Source of the DNA: Owenweeksia hongkongensis DSM 17368
GTDB taxonomy: Bacteria > Bacteroidota > Bacteroidia > Flavobacteriales > Schleiferiaceae
Assembly: GCA_945865885.1 (NCBI GenBank)
Contig: CAMBEZ010000003.1
Coordinates: 1 to 64,000 of the forward strand
Reading direction: 5' to 3'
Length of the DNA: 64,000 nucleotides
The notes below the pieces were generated by a model that was not told where the DNA came from, searched no databases, and saw nothing but the letters and a program-made list of their open reading frames with translations. Made by a program: the position numbers and the translations under genes. Positions within the stretch are counted from its first letter, which is position 1. Every line of letters begins with the position of its first letter. Positions 15,882-24,897 of the stretch are shown here, one piece after another.

Positions 15882-18325
15882 ACGGGGTCGACGTCCAAAA
15901 CCGCGCGGACCGATCGGAATTCAGGATGCACCGAAAGCAACTGCAAACACTTGCGGATGCTTTGTTTGGACGCCTGCAGGGCGCCGTCTGCATCGATTTT
16001 CACGTAGAGTTGCTGCCGGTACTGCAGATTGATGCGGCCCACCGGCGGAATGTCTGGCCCCAAAATACCGCCACCCAACTGTTCGGTTAGGGTCTGAGTC
16101 AGCCAACGCGCGGCATCGCGAACGATTTCCGGATGTTTGTGGCTGAGCAGCACGTGGACCAAGCGCACAAAGGGCGGGTGAAAATGCTGCCTCCGTTCCA
16201 CCAATTGCTCGGCGGCCATTTCTTCGTAGCGGTGGTCGGACACCAATTGCAGTATTCGGTGGTCCGGTCGGTAGGTTTGGATGTACACCGTGCCCCTATC
16301 TGCCCTTCTTCCGGCGCGGCCCGCCACTTGGCTCAGCAGTTGGTAAGCACGCTCGTGGGCGCGAAAATCAGGATGGGACAACAGGCCGTCTGCCTGCGGC
16401 ACCACTACCAAGTCCACTCCGGGAAGGTCCCAGCCTTTGGCCACCATTTGGGTGCCCACCAGCAGGTCCAAAACGCCGTTGTGGGCGTCTTCCAACAAAC
16501 GGTGCAACGCGGTCTTGGACCGCGCGGTATCTGCGTCCAAACGTCCCAAAACAGCTTGCGGAAACAACGCCTTGAGTTCTTCTTCCAATTTTTCCGTACC
16601 CAATCCTTTGAGCACCACTTCCGGGCTGCCGCAGGCGCTGCAGCGCGGCGCTAAGGCTTGGGTTTGGCCGCAGTAGTGGCACTTCAAAACATTGGCCGCT
16701 TTGTGGTACGTTAAAGAGACGTCGCACCGAGTGCATTCCTCGGTGTGGCCGCAGGTAGAGCACATCGAAACCGGCGCAAATCCCCGACGGTTTTGCAGCA
16801 CCAGCACTTGCTTGCGGTCTGCCAGTCGTTCGGAAATACCTTCCGCCACCTCACGGGTCAGGGGTCCAACAGTATCGCCCCGGCGCTGGGCTTTGGCCCA
16901 GTCCACCAGAATGATATTCGGCAAGGGGGCTGCACCGTACCTCCGCTTCAGTACGGCTTTGGCAATTTTGCCCTGTTCGGCCCGATGCCACGTTTCCAAG
17001 GACGGTGTGGCGCTTCCCAGCACCAAGGGAATTTGGTGTTTAGCTGCCAGCCACAAAGCCACGTCCCGGGCGTGGTAGCGGGGCGCCGGTTCGCTCTGCT
17101 TGTAGGAGGCGTCGTGTTCTTCGTCCACCACCACCAATCCTACGCGGTTCCACGGTAAAAAAATACCGGAACGCGCGGCCAATACCACCGTGGGAGCAGA
17201 ATGGGCGTCCAAGAGCGAACGGTAGACGGCCAAGCGTTGGCGCTCGGAAACGCGTCCGTGGTAGGCGTGCACCCCTTCGCCCAAGGCCTTCCGGTAGCGC
17301 GCCAAAACCCCTTCCGTCAAAGAAACCTCCGGCAACAGAACCACGGCGTGGTGGCCCGCTGCCAGCGTTTCCTGAATGCGCTGGAGGTAAACCTCTGTTT
17401 TGCCCGACCCCGTGACGCCGTGCAGCAGCAGAGGCTGGTTCCCGGCTTTTCGCCAAATATCGGCCGCAGCGCGCTGTTCCTCGTTGAGCTCCGGAGCGGG
17501 GGGCGGTACCAATTCCAAATCGTGGAGTGCCACTTCAACGGAGCGTTGGCGCAGAATGCCCTTGTCTACCAGGGCTTTCCACGGCAAGCCGCGCAGCGCT
17601 CCGGTGGGCACCCAGGGAGCCACTGGAGACGCGGGTGCCCCGGGCTCTAATCCCAATTTAAAGTAATGCAATAAAGTCTCTGACTGCGCTTTAGCCCGTT
17701 TCAATTGACTAAAAACTTCAGCAGTTTGACGGTCGTCGTTCAGGCGGTGTACGTACTGAATCTCCGACCGCATGCGCGGGGGCGGAGTTGGTTCCACTTT
17801 TTCTTCCACCACCGCCCAACCCTGAGCTACCCAACGTTCCACGGTCCGCGCAGGAATGCCTTTGCCGGAAATGCGCCCATCGCGCTGCAGTTGCAGCAAA
17901 AACGGACGCTCTGCGGGAGTGGTGCTCGCCTCCTCCCAGTCCGCACCGGTGTAGTGTATTTCCGTCTCGCTGCTGGGACGCAGGGCCGCTGGCAGGGCCG
18001 CGGTCATGACCTCTCCAACCGAACACAGGTAGTAGTCCGCCATCCAAAACCAAAGCGCCAGTTGCGACGGGTGTACGCTGGGGGCGTCCTCCAGCAATTC
18101 CAAAACGGGCTTGGTTTCGTAATCCGGCGGGGTGGTTTGCACCTGAACCACAACTGCCGCGTACCGTTTCTTGGCGCCCAATTCCACCAAAAGACGCTGC
18201 CCCACTTGGGGTTCGGACGCAAACGGCCACGAATACGTGAAGGATCGATGCACCGGAACCGGCAACCAAACGTCTACCCACAGCGCTGATTGCGGTTCAC
18301 GGGAGGAGGTTGGGGAGTTGGGCAT
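15878..18325 (-). CDS. priA: Primosomal protein N' (replication restart helicase PriA)
   Basis: 3'-5' superfamily 2 helicase that reloads the replisome at stalled forks. 815 aa. N-terminal 3'-DNA-binding domain (from WVDVWLPVPVHRSFTYSWP), Walker A GVTGSGKTEVY at about residue 300, DEEH box in VVVDEEHDASYK at about 398, and a zinc-binding insertion with eight Cys between about 520 and 575 (CSTCGHTEECTRCD ... CHYCG ... CSACG). The C-terminal helicase half has GTQMVAKGWDLPGV and QVAGRAGR. Complete. It lies 63 nt downstream of pfkA and could be co-transcribed. Confidence 0.98.
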   Translation of the reverse strand: MPNSPTSSREPQSALWVDVWLPVPVHRSFTYSWPFASEPQVGQRLLVELGAKKRYAAVVVQVQTTPPDYETKPVLELLEDAPSVHPSQLALWFWMADYYLCSVGEVMTAALPAALRPSSETEIHYTGADWEEASTTPAERPFLLQLQRDGRISGKGIPARTVERWVAQGWAVVEEKVEPTPPPRMRSEIQYVHRLNDDRQTAEVFSQLKRAKAQSETLLHYFKLGLEPGAPASPVAPWVPTGALRGLPWKALVDKGILRQRSVEVALHDLELVPPPAPELNEEQRAAADIWRKAGNQPLLLHGVTGSGKTEVYLQRIQETLAAGHHAVVLLPEVSLTEGVLARYRKALGEGVHAYHGRVSERQRLAVYRSLLDAHSAPTVVLAARSGIFLPWNRVGLVVVDEEHDASYKQSEPAPRYHARDVALWLAAKHQIPLVLGSATPSLETWHRAEQGKIAKAVLKRRYGAAPLPNIILVDWAKAQRRGDTVGPLTREVAEGISERLADRKQVLVLQNRRGFAPVSMCSTCGHTEECTRCDVSLTYHKAANVLKCHYCGQTQALAPRCSACGSPEVVLKGLGTEKLEEELKALFPQAVLGRLDADTARSKTALHRLLEDAHNGVLDLLVGTQMVAKGWDLPGVDLVVVPQADGLLSHPDFRAHERAYQLLSQVAGRAGRRADRGTVYIQTYRPDHRILQLVSDHRYEEMAAEQLVERRQHFHPPFVRLVHVLLSHKHPEIVRDAARWLTQTLTEQLGGGILGPDIPPVGRINLQYRQQLYVKIDADGALQASKQSIRKCLQLLSVHPEFRSVRAVLDVDPV

Positions 18326-18388
18326 CCGGGTGATACTGGTGAATAAATCAGGTGGTGCGAAAGCAGGAAAGATGGGGATTCCTGGGCA

Positions 18389-19360
18389 TCATCCCAGGGC
18401 CTCCACCAGCTCCAATAAATACGGATTTATGGCTTGGTGGTGCTTGGTGGCTTGCTCAAAGGGAACGTAGACCACTTGACCGGACTGAACGCCTACCATG
18501 ACGCGGCTTTGGCCCTGGAGCAAGCCCAAAACGGCCCCGTGGCCCATGCGGCTGGCCAGGATGCGGTCCTGAGCGCTGGGTCTTCCGCCGCGCTGAATGT
18601 GGCCCAACACCGTCACTTTTGTTTCCCATTGGGGGAAACGCTCTTGAACTTTTCGCGCCACTTCAATCGCACCGCCGCCGTCGTCGCCTTCGGCCACCAC
18701 AATGATGCCGCTGCGCCTGCGTTCTTTCCAGTCCGTCTCTAGTTTTTGCACCAATTCGTCTATGTAGGTAGTGGTTTCTGGGATCAGAACAGCTTCTGCT
18801 CCGGCCGCTATTCCGGTACGAAGCGCAATGAATCCGGCGTCCCGCCCCATCACTTCCACAAAGAACAGACGGTTGTGCGAAGCGGCCGTGTCGCGGATTC
18901 GGTCCACTGCTTCAACCGCGGTATTGACTGCGGTGTCGTACCCAATGGTCAAGTCGGTTCCAAAAAGATCGTTGTCAATGGTGCCTGGGCAACCGATGAC
19001 CGGCAAATCTTCCATTTCGGCAGACAGTGCCGTGGCGCCGCGAAACGAACCGTCTCCGCCGATGACCACCAACGCGTCTATGCCCCGGGCGCGTAGGTTT
19101 GCAATGGCCTTTTGACGCCCTTCCGGCGTGCGAAATTCGTCGCTTCGCGCGGTCTTCAGCCACGTACCTCCGCGGTGAATGGTGTTCCGAACGTGGTCCC
19201 GATTGACCTCGATGATGTCGTCCTCTATCAACCCCTGGTAGCCGCGGTACACTCCAGAAACCCGGATGTTGTTCAATCCAGCGGTGCGCACCACGGCGCG
19301 AATGCAGGCGTTCATTCCGGGCGAATCGCCCCCAGAGGTCAAGACAGCAAGATGGTTCAT
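18389..19360 (-). CDS. pfkA: ATP-dependent 6-phosphofructokinase
   Basis: Commits fructose-6-phosphate to glycolysis. 323 aa, the usual bacterial length. Motifs: LTSGGDSPGMNACIRAVVR at the N-terminus, VIGGDGSFRGA (Gly after GGD indicates the ATP rather than the pyrophosphate type), GCPGTIDNDLFGTDLTIGYDTAVNT with the catalytic TIDND, and GHIQRGGRPSAQDR near the C-terminus. A perfect TACTTTTG ends 4 nt before the ATG at 19360. Confidence 0.97.
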   Translation of the reverse strand: MNHLAVLTSGGDSPGMNACIRAVVRTAGLNNIRVSGVYRGYQGLIEDDIIEVNRDHVRNTIHRGGTWLKTARSDEFRTPEGRQKAIANLRARGIDALVVIGGDGSFRGATALSAEMEDLPVIGCPGTIDNDLFGTDLTIGYDTAVNTAVEAVDRIRDTAASHNRLFFVEVMGRDAGFIALRTGIAAGAEAVLIPETTTYIDELVQKLETDWKERRRSGIIVVAEGDDGGGAIEVARKVQERFPQWETKVTVLGHIQRGGRPSAQDRILASRMGHGAVLGLLQGQSRVMVGVQSGQVVYVPFEQATKHHQAINPYLLELVEALG

Positions 19361-19364
19361 GAAA

Positions 19365-19372
19365 CAAAAGTA
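19365..19372 (-). promoter_or_regulatory. -7 element TACTTTTG of pfkA
   Basis: Reverse complement CAAAAGTA on the plus strand. It ends 4 nt (TTTC) before the pfkA ATG, predicting a leaderless mRNA. Confidence 0.72.
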
Positions 19373-19398
19373 CGCATTACCCTGCCGCTCCGGGTGGG

Positions 19399-20547
19399 TT
19401 ATTCGGGAATGCGAATGCCCACCAAATCGCAGTCCAAATCACCGTTTTTCAACGGAATTCGCTTGAAGATGTCCCAGCCCGCTCGGCGCAAGGCCTCGCG
19501 GTCCGCAGACAAAATCCACGCCTCCCAGCCGGAATACCCCCGGTGCAAAGTCTCCGCCATGCCGCGGTACAAAGCCTCTGTATCCGCTTGAATTTTAATG
19601 TTGTAAGGCGGATTCACCACCAAAAGTCCACGTTCCGTTGGCTTTTCGGATCCAATAAACGTTTGGCGTTTCCACTGGATGCGTTCGTCCACCACGGCGG
19701 CCTCTGCATTCTTCCGGGCTTTCACCAGCATATACGCCTCGCGGTCCCAACCAAAAATGGGGGCCAAGCCCTCGCGACCTTTTTTCAGAACACTTTCCTC
19801 AATCTTGGCGTGCAAGTCTTCGGAATAATCGGACCAGGACTGAAATGCAAATTTGTCCCGGAACAAACCCGGTGCCATTCGGTCTGCCTGCAAAGCGGCC
19901 TCAATGGGAAACGTTCCAGAGCCGCACATGGGGTCCAACAAGGGTCGATCGCCGCGGTACCCCACCAAGCGAAGGATGCCGGCCGCCAATACCTCAGACA
20001 TGGGCGCAGCACCCACTTCCTGGCGGTAACCGCGGCGGTGCAGCGAATGACCGGAACTGTCCAAAGACAAGTACGCGCGATGCGGGGTCAGCCGAACGTC
20101 AATCACAATGTCCGGATTTTCCTTGCCCACGTCCGGCCGACGGCCGAATTTTTTGCGAAAAGAATCTGCAACGGCGTCCTTCACCACCAGGGCCGCAAAG
20201 CCCGAGTGTGTAAACGCCGGATGCGCTCCAGAACACCGCACCACAAAGGTAGAATCGGGCGAGAACCAGTCCGGCCAAGCCACTTCCAAACTGCCCCGGT
20301 AGAGGTCTTCCTTGGTCAATACCCCAAATTCGTGAATGGGGCGCAACACCCTGAGGGCCGTGGTCAGCATCAAGTTGGCCTTGTACATAAAGCCCAGATC
20401 GCCCACAAAGGTGACCGCGCGGGAGACTGTTTTTACATCTTTGGCGCCCAACAAACGCAGTTCGTCGGCCAACACCCCTTCCAATCCGAAGAGGGTTTTT
20501 GCCACCAGGGATTCGTCCCTTCCGGCACCCGGAACTACAACGCTCAT
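19399..20547 (-). CDS. THUMP-domain class I SAM RNA methyltransferase (RlmL N-terminal type)
   Basis: 382 aa. N-terminal ferredoxin-like and THUMP RNA-binding part (LFGLEGVLADELRLLGAKDV, then VRCSGAHPAFTHSGFAALVVKDAVADSF), then a Rossmann methyltransferase with LLDPMCGSGTFPIEAAL and the catalytic VNPPYNIKI (N-P-P-Y, amino-methylating type). It matches the half of RlmL that makes m2G in 23S rRNA; family members are often mislabelled as DNA adenine methylases. The C-terminal RlmK half is missing, which is normal in Bacteroidota. The start overlaps the preceding lipoprotein stop by 4 nt. Confidence 0.88.
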   Translation of the reverse strand: MSVVVPGAGRDESLVAKTLFGLEGVLADELRLLGAKDVKTVSRAVTFVGDLGFMYKANLMLTTALRVLRPIHEFGVLTKEDLYRGSLEVAWPDWFSPDSTFVVRCSGAHPAFTHSGFAALVVKDAVADSFRKKFGRRPDVGKENPDIVIDVRLTPHRAYLSLDSSGHSLHRRGYRQEVGAAPMSEVLAAGILRLVGYRGDRPLLDPMCGSGTFPIEAALQADRMAPGLFRDKFAFQSWSDYSEDLHAKIEESVLKKGREGLAPIFGWDREAYMLVKARKNAEAAVVDERIQWKRQTFIGSEKPTERGLLVVNPPYNIKIQADTEALYRGMAETLHRGYSGWEAWILSADREALRRAGWDIFKRIPLKNGDLDCDLVGIRIPE

Positions 20548-20891
20548 CGACGGTTGCGCGGCAACAACGCCGCTTTAAATGCAGGTATGCCGCGCGTCAC
20601 ACGGGCTTCCGGGAACACCACCTCGGTTTCCACCGTATCGCCGGTCAGCGCATAAAAACCGGTGGAATCGCTGTAAGCGGCACCGTCCTGCTCCAAAGAG
20701 GCCGTCAGCACCAAAAAGGTATCCGGGCCGGGGTTGATGGCCCGCATGCGCACCGAATACACGGGCTCAATGCCTATTTCCAGGGTGTCCAAGCGCGCGG
20801 ACTCCAACGCGTAGTCTCCTCCATCTGGGGAACATCCCACCGCTGCTGCACCGGCAACGGCCGCAACCCACATCCATCCTTTTCTCTGCAT
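20544..20891 (-). CDS. Small lipoprotein of unknown function (115 aa)
   Basis: Signal peptide MQRKGWMWVAAVAGAAAVGC with lipobox AVGC. The ~95-residue mature part alternates in a beta-sandwich-like pattern (IEPVYSVRMRAINPGPDTFLVLTASL). I do not recognise the family. It is translationally coupled (ATGA) to the methyltransferase gene downstream. A perfect -7 box TACTTTTG ends 5 nt before the ATG, so it is the promoter-proximal gene of a two-gene unit. Divergent from the TauE-like gene. Confidence 0.75.
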   Translation of the reverse strand: MQRKGWMWVAAVAGAAAVGCSPDGGDYALESARLDTLEIGIEPVYSVRMRAINPGPDTFLVLTASLEQDGAAYSDSTGFYALTGDTVETEVVFPEARVTRGIPAFKAALLPRNRR

Positions 20892-20896
20892 GGTTG

Positions 20897-20922
20897 CAAA
20901 AGTACGCCTTCTCCTACCTTTG
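20897..20922. promoter_or_regulatory. Divergent -7 boxes, lipoprotein / TauE-like transporter
   Basis: Minus-strand TACTTTTG (20897-20904) and plus-strand TACCTTTG (20915-20922), 10 bp apart. They end 5 nt and 4 nt from the start codons at 20891 and 20927. Both are perfect and both predict leaderless transcripts. Confidence 0.72.
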
Positions 20923-20926
20923 TACC

Positions 20927-21697
20927 ATGACCGTTTGGGAAGGAGCAGCCTTAGTGGCCGGTGGATTTGCCGCCGGAATCATCAACACGCTCGCCGGGAA
21001 CGGTTCTGCCATCACCCTGAGCCTGCTGTTGGCGGGCGGAATGGGCGGTCAAGCCGCCAACGCCACCAACCGCGTGGGCGTGCTGCTGCAAACATTGGCC
21101 TCCCTCACCGGATTGCGCAAAAGCCGCAAAAAATCGTTCTTGCTGCACCAAGGTCAAATCCTGTACGCCCCCACCGTTGCCGTAGGGTCGCTCGTGGGTG
21201 CTTGGTTTTCCCTGCAACTGCCCGACGCCGCCTTGGAGTCCGTCATTGGGTTCATCATGCTCGCGCTGTTGTTTACCCTCGCCATCGACCCCAAACGTTG
21301 GAAACGTCCGTCCGCAATCCGCCGGCCGCTCCCCCCCTACCTGCGCCACCTCCTGTACTTGGGTGTTGGATTCTACGGAGGTTTTGTGCAAATGGGCATT
21401 GGACTCGTGTTGCTGGCCGCGCTGGTCTTGGCCGAACATTGGAGCCTTCGGGACGGCAACACCATCAAATTGCTCTTGGCCTTTGTAGTGGTGGTGCCCG
21501 CATTTTTCTTGTTTTTCTGGCTGGGCGAAATCCACTGGCTGCCCGGCGGATTGTTGGCTCTGGGGAGTGCCTCTGGGGCCAGCTTGGCCGCGCGGTACTG
21601 GGTTCGGGACCCACGTTGGCAACCCTTGGTGCGGGGTGTTCTGATGCTGGCCTTGGCCGTGGGCGCGTGGCGCACATTAACTCCGTATCTTTGGTAG
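20927..21697 (+). CDS. TauE/SafE family membrane transporter
   Basis: 256 aa, about eight membrane spans in two halves. Each half carries the family pattern: GGFAAGIINTLAGNGSAITLSLLLAGG near the N-terminus and GVGFYGGFVQMGIGLVLLAALVL in the middle. Family members export or import small sulfur anions or organic acids; the substrate here is not deducible. The start at 20927 is fixed by the TACCTTTG box 4 nt upstream; the in-frame ATG at 20894 would lie upstream of the box. Confidence 0.87.
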   Translation: MTVWEGAALVAGGFAAGIINTLAGNGSAITLSLLLAGGMGGQAANATNRVGVLLQTLASLTGLRKSRKKSFLLHQGQILYAPTVAVGSLVGAWFSLQLPDAALESVIGFIMLALLFTLAIDPKRWKRPSAIRRPLPPYLRHLLYLGVGFYGGFVQMGIGLVLLAALVLAEHWSLRDGNTIKLLLAFVVVVPAFFLFFWLGEIHWLPGGLLALGSASGASLAARYWVRDPRWQPLVRGVLMLALAVGAWRTLTPYLW

Positions 21698-21813
21698 TAG
21701 GCAGCCGACGGTAAATCCATGCGAAGCCAGGCAAAAGCCTGTCCACTGTTTTCCGCCGCAATACCTTTTTCTACTGCACTAAGTATCCCGCACTAATTCC
21801 CAACACCAACCCC

Positions 21814-22590
21814 GTGAACGCATTGACTTTGGAATGGATGGCCCTGTTGCTTGCGCTGGGCGTATGGGGCGGTGCCGCCCTGGTGGAGTGGGGATTCAAA
21901 ACCTTTACGCCGTCTGCCAAGCTCTTGTTGGCTTTTTCCGGCGCCTTTTTGTTCAGCACCACCGTATTCGTGTGGCTCCCAGAAGTTTTTGCCGGGGCCG
22001 ACGGTTCCCTGCACGGGGCCGCTCATGATGCACACCACCACGCACACGGAGCTGCAGACTCCCTACTCTCCGCAGGCACCTGGGTCATGGTGGGTTTCTT
22101 GGTGCAGTATCTTTTGGACTTTGCCACGCGCGGACTGGAACACGGCCACGTGCACCACGGAGGCAGCCCGTGGGGAGCACTCGCGGGATTGGTGATCCAC
22201 TCCACCTTGGAAGGTCTGCCCCTGGCGGGCATGGTCCCGGAGCAACGATTGGCATTTGGTGCCGCGATTGCCCTGCACAACCTTCCGGTAAGTATGGTGG
22301 TGGCCATTTGGCTGCGCGAAAGCGGTTTGTCCGCCCGCACAAGATGGACGGCCATCAGCTTGTTTGCCCTATCTACCCCGGTCGGTGCCCTCCTGGGACA
22401 GCTCTGGAATCAGCCCGACGCCCCATTCCATAGTGCGGCCATGGGTTTGGTTGCCGGTATCTTCCTCCATGTGTCTACCACCATTTTGTTTGAAAACCAG
22501 AAAGACCACAAATTCAACGCCGAAAAATTGGCCGTGGTGCTGCTGGGTACGGCCCTAGCGTGGTCCAGTCAACTGGTTTTGGGGCACTGA
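21814..22590 (+). CDS. ZIP family metal transporter
   Basis: 258 aa with about eight membrane spans. Between spans 2 and 3 is a His-rich loop (HDAHHHAHG, then GHVHHGG after span 3) typical of zinc/iron transporters. The metal-site helices are LVIHSTLEGLPLAG (HSxxEG) and AIALHNLPVSMVVAIWL, where the usual HNxPEG is HNLPVS, so one acidic ligand is replaced. The 116 nt before it hold nothing clear beyond a short AGGC-aaaa-GCCT hairpin. Direction and metal cannot be decided from sequence. Confidence 0.88.
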   Translation: MNALTLEWMALLLALGVWGGAALVEWGFKTFTPSAKLLLAFSGAFLFSTTVFVWLPEVFAGADGSLHGAAHDAHHHAHGAADSLLSAGTWVMVGFLVQYLLDFATRGLEHGHVHHGGSPWGALAGLVIHSTLEGLPLAGMVPEQRLAFGAAIALHNLPVSMVVAIWLRESGLSARTRWTAISLFALSTPVGALLGQLWNQPDAPFHSAAMGLVAGIFLHVSTTILFENQKDHKFNAEKLAVVLLGTALAWSSQLVLGH

Positions 22591-22703
22591 GCGCGCTGCA
22601 CCTTGATTAGCCTTAACCTGGGAGGCCAGCACCTTACCCATAGAGCCCCCCTTGGGCCGATTGATTTTCCCAATTGAACCCACCGTAATCCAAAGGGGTC
22701 CCC

Positions 22704-22711
22704 TACCTTTG
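22704..22711 (+). promoter_or_regulatory. -7 element TACCTTTG of the peroxiredoxin gene
   Basis: It ends 26 nt before the ATG, giving a leader of about 20 nt that is A-rich, unlike the leaderless genes. CAAAGG at 22691 and CCTTTG in the box form a short inverted repeat around GGTCCCCTA, a possible operator. The rest of the 147-nt gap after the ZIP gene shows nothing recognisable. Confidence 0.7.
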
Positions 22712-22737
22712 CAGGAATCAACTTAAAAATCACACCC

Positions 22738-23367
22738 ATGAGCGTTTTGGTAGGCAAACAAGCCCCGGACTTCAATGCCAAAGCCGTCATCAACGGCGAG
22801 GAGATTGTAGACAATTTTACCCTGAGCCAGTTTCGCGGCAAATACGTTGTGCTGTTCTTCTACCCGAAGGACTTTACCTTCGTTTGCCCTACGGAATTGC
22901 ACGCTTTTGAAGCCAAAAAAGCGGAATTCGAAGCTAAAAACGTGCAGCTGATAGCCGTTTCCACAGACACCGAGCAATCCCACTGGGGTTGGTTGCAGTT
23001 GTCCAAGAAAGAGGGCGGGATCCAAGGCGTAACCTACCCCATCGTTGCAGACACGAACAAAGTCATCAGCCACAATTTCGACGTTTTGGCCGGTACGTGG
23101 GGCTACGACGAGGACGATCAGTTGGTAGCTGAAGGCGAATTGGTTGCCTACCGCGGTTTGTTCCTGATCGATTGCGAAGGCAAAGTACGCCACCAGTTGG
23201 TGAACGATATGCCTTTGGGACGCAACGTGGACGAAGCATTGCGCATGGTTGATGCCCTGCAGCACTTGGAAAAACACGGCGAGGTTTGCCCTGCAAACTG
23301 GAAGCCAGGCCAAGACGCCATGAACGCCACGCACAGCGGTGTTGCCAGCTACTTGGAGAAACACTAA
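22738..23367 (+). CDS. Typical 2-Cys peroxiredoxin (AhpC/Prx1 type)
   Basis: Thiol peroxidase for hydrogen peroxide and alkyl hydroperoxides. 209 aa. The peroxidatic Cys is in DFTFVCPTELHAF (residue ~50) and the resolving Cys in HGEVCPANWKPG (~175), followed by the C-terminal tail of Prx1 enzymes (YLEKH). The partner reductase is probably thioredoxin; a small thioredoxin and a DUF6952-like gene, usually directly downstream in Flavobacteriia, lie at 24655-25215 on the other strand here. It has its own leader-bearing promoter and a strong terminator. Confidence 0.95.
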   Translation: MSVLVGKQAPDFNAKAVINGEEIVDNFTLSQFRGKYVVLFFYPKDFTFVCPTELHAFEAKKAEFEAKNVQLIAVSTDTEQSHWGWLQLSKKEGGIQGVTYPIVADTNKVISHNFDVLAGTWGYDEDDQLVAEGELVAYRGLFLIDCEGKVRHQLVNDMPLGRNVDEALRMVDALQHLEKHGEVCPANWKPGQDAMNATHSGVASYLEKH

Positions 23368-23388
23368 AATTTAGTTTGTTCACACACC

Positions 23389-23420
23389 ACCGCCCCGGCT
23401 CCGCCGGGGCGGTTTTTTTT
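23389..23420 (+). terminator. Intrinsic terminator of the peroxiredoxin gene
   Basis: 11-bp perfect stem ACCGCCCCGGC / GCCGGGGCGGT with loop TCC, followed by eight T. Confidence 0.95.
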
Positions 23421-23437
23421 GTGCCCGAACGGAGCGC

Positions 23438-24643
23438 CTACTTCGCGGAAGCGGGCTTGTCCGGCTGCAGGGCGCTGCCCTCCGGTTGGCGTAAAACCGC
23501 CCAAACATAGGCGGCCGCAAATCGCTCGCGCCAAGCCCGTTCGTTGTGGGGAGCTTTGGGGTCCAAAACCCACCGGTAATCCACCTCCGGCGTGCGGCCA
23601 GACTTTTGCAAACCGCGCAGCAATCGATCGATGCCCGGTTGAAGTTCCGTTTCCAAGCCCACGCCGCCGTTGTCCAGGTACACCGGCCGCGGCCAAGGCC
23701 GTCCGGCTCGTTCCCAGTCGGTCAGCAAATCCACCACCAATCCGTTCCCGGATTTCACCCGAACCGCCGGAGAAAAGGCCAATGCTGCACCAAAGACGTC
23801 GGGCCGATACGTCGCCAAGTAGAACGAAGATGCGCCGCCCATGGACGACCCAGCAATCAGGGTGTTTTCCGGCCCGGTCAGAGTTCGGTAGGTGGAGTTG
23901 ATGGTGGGCACCACGGACTCCAAGAAATACCGACGGTACGCGTCGCCATCCGGGGTATTGCTGTATTCGCGCCGACGCAATTGACCGTCGGGCGCGCAGA
24001 AAACCCCCACCGCAATAACCGGGGGATAGCCCTCCTTGCGGATCAGCGAATCCAGGGTTTCGTCTACGGCCCAATCCACTCCGCCGGACGCGGTATTCGG
24101 GTCAAAGAGGTTCTGTCCGTCGTGGAAATAAAGTACGGGGAAGTGCCGGGTTCGGTCTTCAAAGTACTGCGGGGGCAGCCAGACCACCACGTCCCGGGCG
24201 GAAACCGTTTTGGCGGCGTCCGGCACGGCCACCAAGGTGTGAACAGTACCGGTGATTTGACCGTCTAAGGTGTACTGGGCCGGGCCAAAATCCACAATGC
24301 GGTGCAGGGTGTCCCTTCCGCGCTGGCCCACCAAATCCATCCAGGGCTTGGCACCGGCCACTCGGGCCTCCGCGTCCCAGGAGCCCAAGGTGAATTTGTA
24401 GGCAAAGCCCCGCGGCAAACCGCGAACGGACACCGTCCAAAGGGTGTCGTTGACGCGCTTCATTGGAACCTTATTGGGTTTCCAGCCGCCCAAGGCTTCC
24501 GGCCCTCCGGCAATAAAAACGGTGTCGGTGGGGGCTAGGTTGAGTTTAGCCACCGCCGACACCGTCGTGGTTTTTTGGGGGAATCCGGGAGCGCACGAGG
24601 CCAAAAGCCCCACCACCGCTCCCCAAAACAAGCGATGCGCCAT
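23438..24643 (-). CDS. Lipoprotein esterase with carbohydrate-binding-like domain
   Basis: 401 aa. Lipoprotein signal MAHRLFWGAVVGLLASC. Residues ~30-130 look like a CBM20/CBM48-type starch-binding fold (VFIAGGPEALGGWKPNKVPM ... WTVSVRGLPRGFAYKFTLG). Residues ~145-380 form an esterase D/enterochelin-esterase alpha/beta hydrolase (VLYFHDGQNLFDP, nucleophile elbow LIAGSSMGGASSFYLA, late His in DPKAPHNERAW). Known relatives hydrolyse siderophore or acylated carbohydrate esters; the substrate is not evident. It breaks the common prx-trx-DUF6952 neighbourhood. Confidence 0.85.
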   Translation of the reverse strand: MAHRLFWGAVVGLLASCAPGFPQKTTTVSAVAKLNLAPTDTVFIAGGPEALGGWKPNKVPMKRVNDTLWTVSVRGLPRGFAYKFTLGSWDAEARVAGAKPWMDLVGQRGRDTLHRIVDFGPAQYTLDGQITGTVHTLVAVPDAAKTVSARDVVVWLPPQYFEDRTRHFPVLYFHDGQNLFDPNTASGGVDWAVDETLDSLIRKEGYPPVIAVGVFCAPDGQLRRREYSNTPDGDAYRRYFLESVVPTINSTYRTLTGPENTLIAGSSMGGASSFYLATYRPDVFGAALAFSPAVRVKSGNGLVVDLLTDWERAGRPWPRPVYLDNGGVGLETELQPGIDRLLRGLQKSGRTPEVDYRWVLDPKAPHNERAWRERFAAAYVWAVLRQPEGSALQPDKPASAK

Positions 24644-24654
24644 GCGTGGGGAAT

Positions 24655-24894
24655 TTATCCGATGCTGTTGCGAACGCGTTGACCAAAAGCACGAAGGGCT
24701 TCGCGCTCGTCTTGTCCGGCGGCCACCGCACGAACCACGTCCAAAGCCCCTAAGATATGGGTATATTGCTCGCCTTCATCCACCCCGTCTACCGAAAAGG
24801 GCAACGCTTCTCCTTCCAAAAGCGCTGCTTCCGCGGACAACAACTCAGCCTCCGTGTGCGCTGCGGCCAAAGCACGAATGATAGGTAATTTCAC
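24655..24894 (-). CDS. DUF6952-like small protein (79 aa)
   Basis: Starts MKLPIIRALAAAHTEAELLSAE and ends REALRAFGQRVRNSIG. The N- and C-terminal signatures (MKLPvIkxL..., ...ALxxFmQRVxxSI) match a small flavobacterial family that normally follows thioredoxin, and here it does, 3 nt downstream. Acidic, without Cys or membrane spans. Function unknown; the link to thioredoxin suggests a redox-related role, which is inference. Confidence 0.78.
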   Translation of the reverse strand: MKLPIIRALAAAHTEAELLSAEAALLEGEALPFSVDGVDEGEQYTHILGALDVVRAVAAGQDEREALRAFGQRVRNSIG

Positions 24895-24897
24895 GGC

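Noticed and set aside
21698-21813. Possible riboswitch or small RNA ahead of the ZIP transporter
   Set aside because: Only a short AGGC-aaaa-GCCT hairpin is present; no conserved aptamer elements could be recognised.
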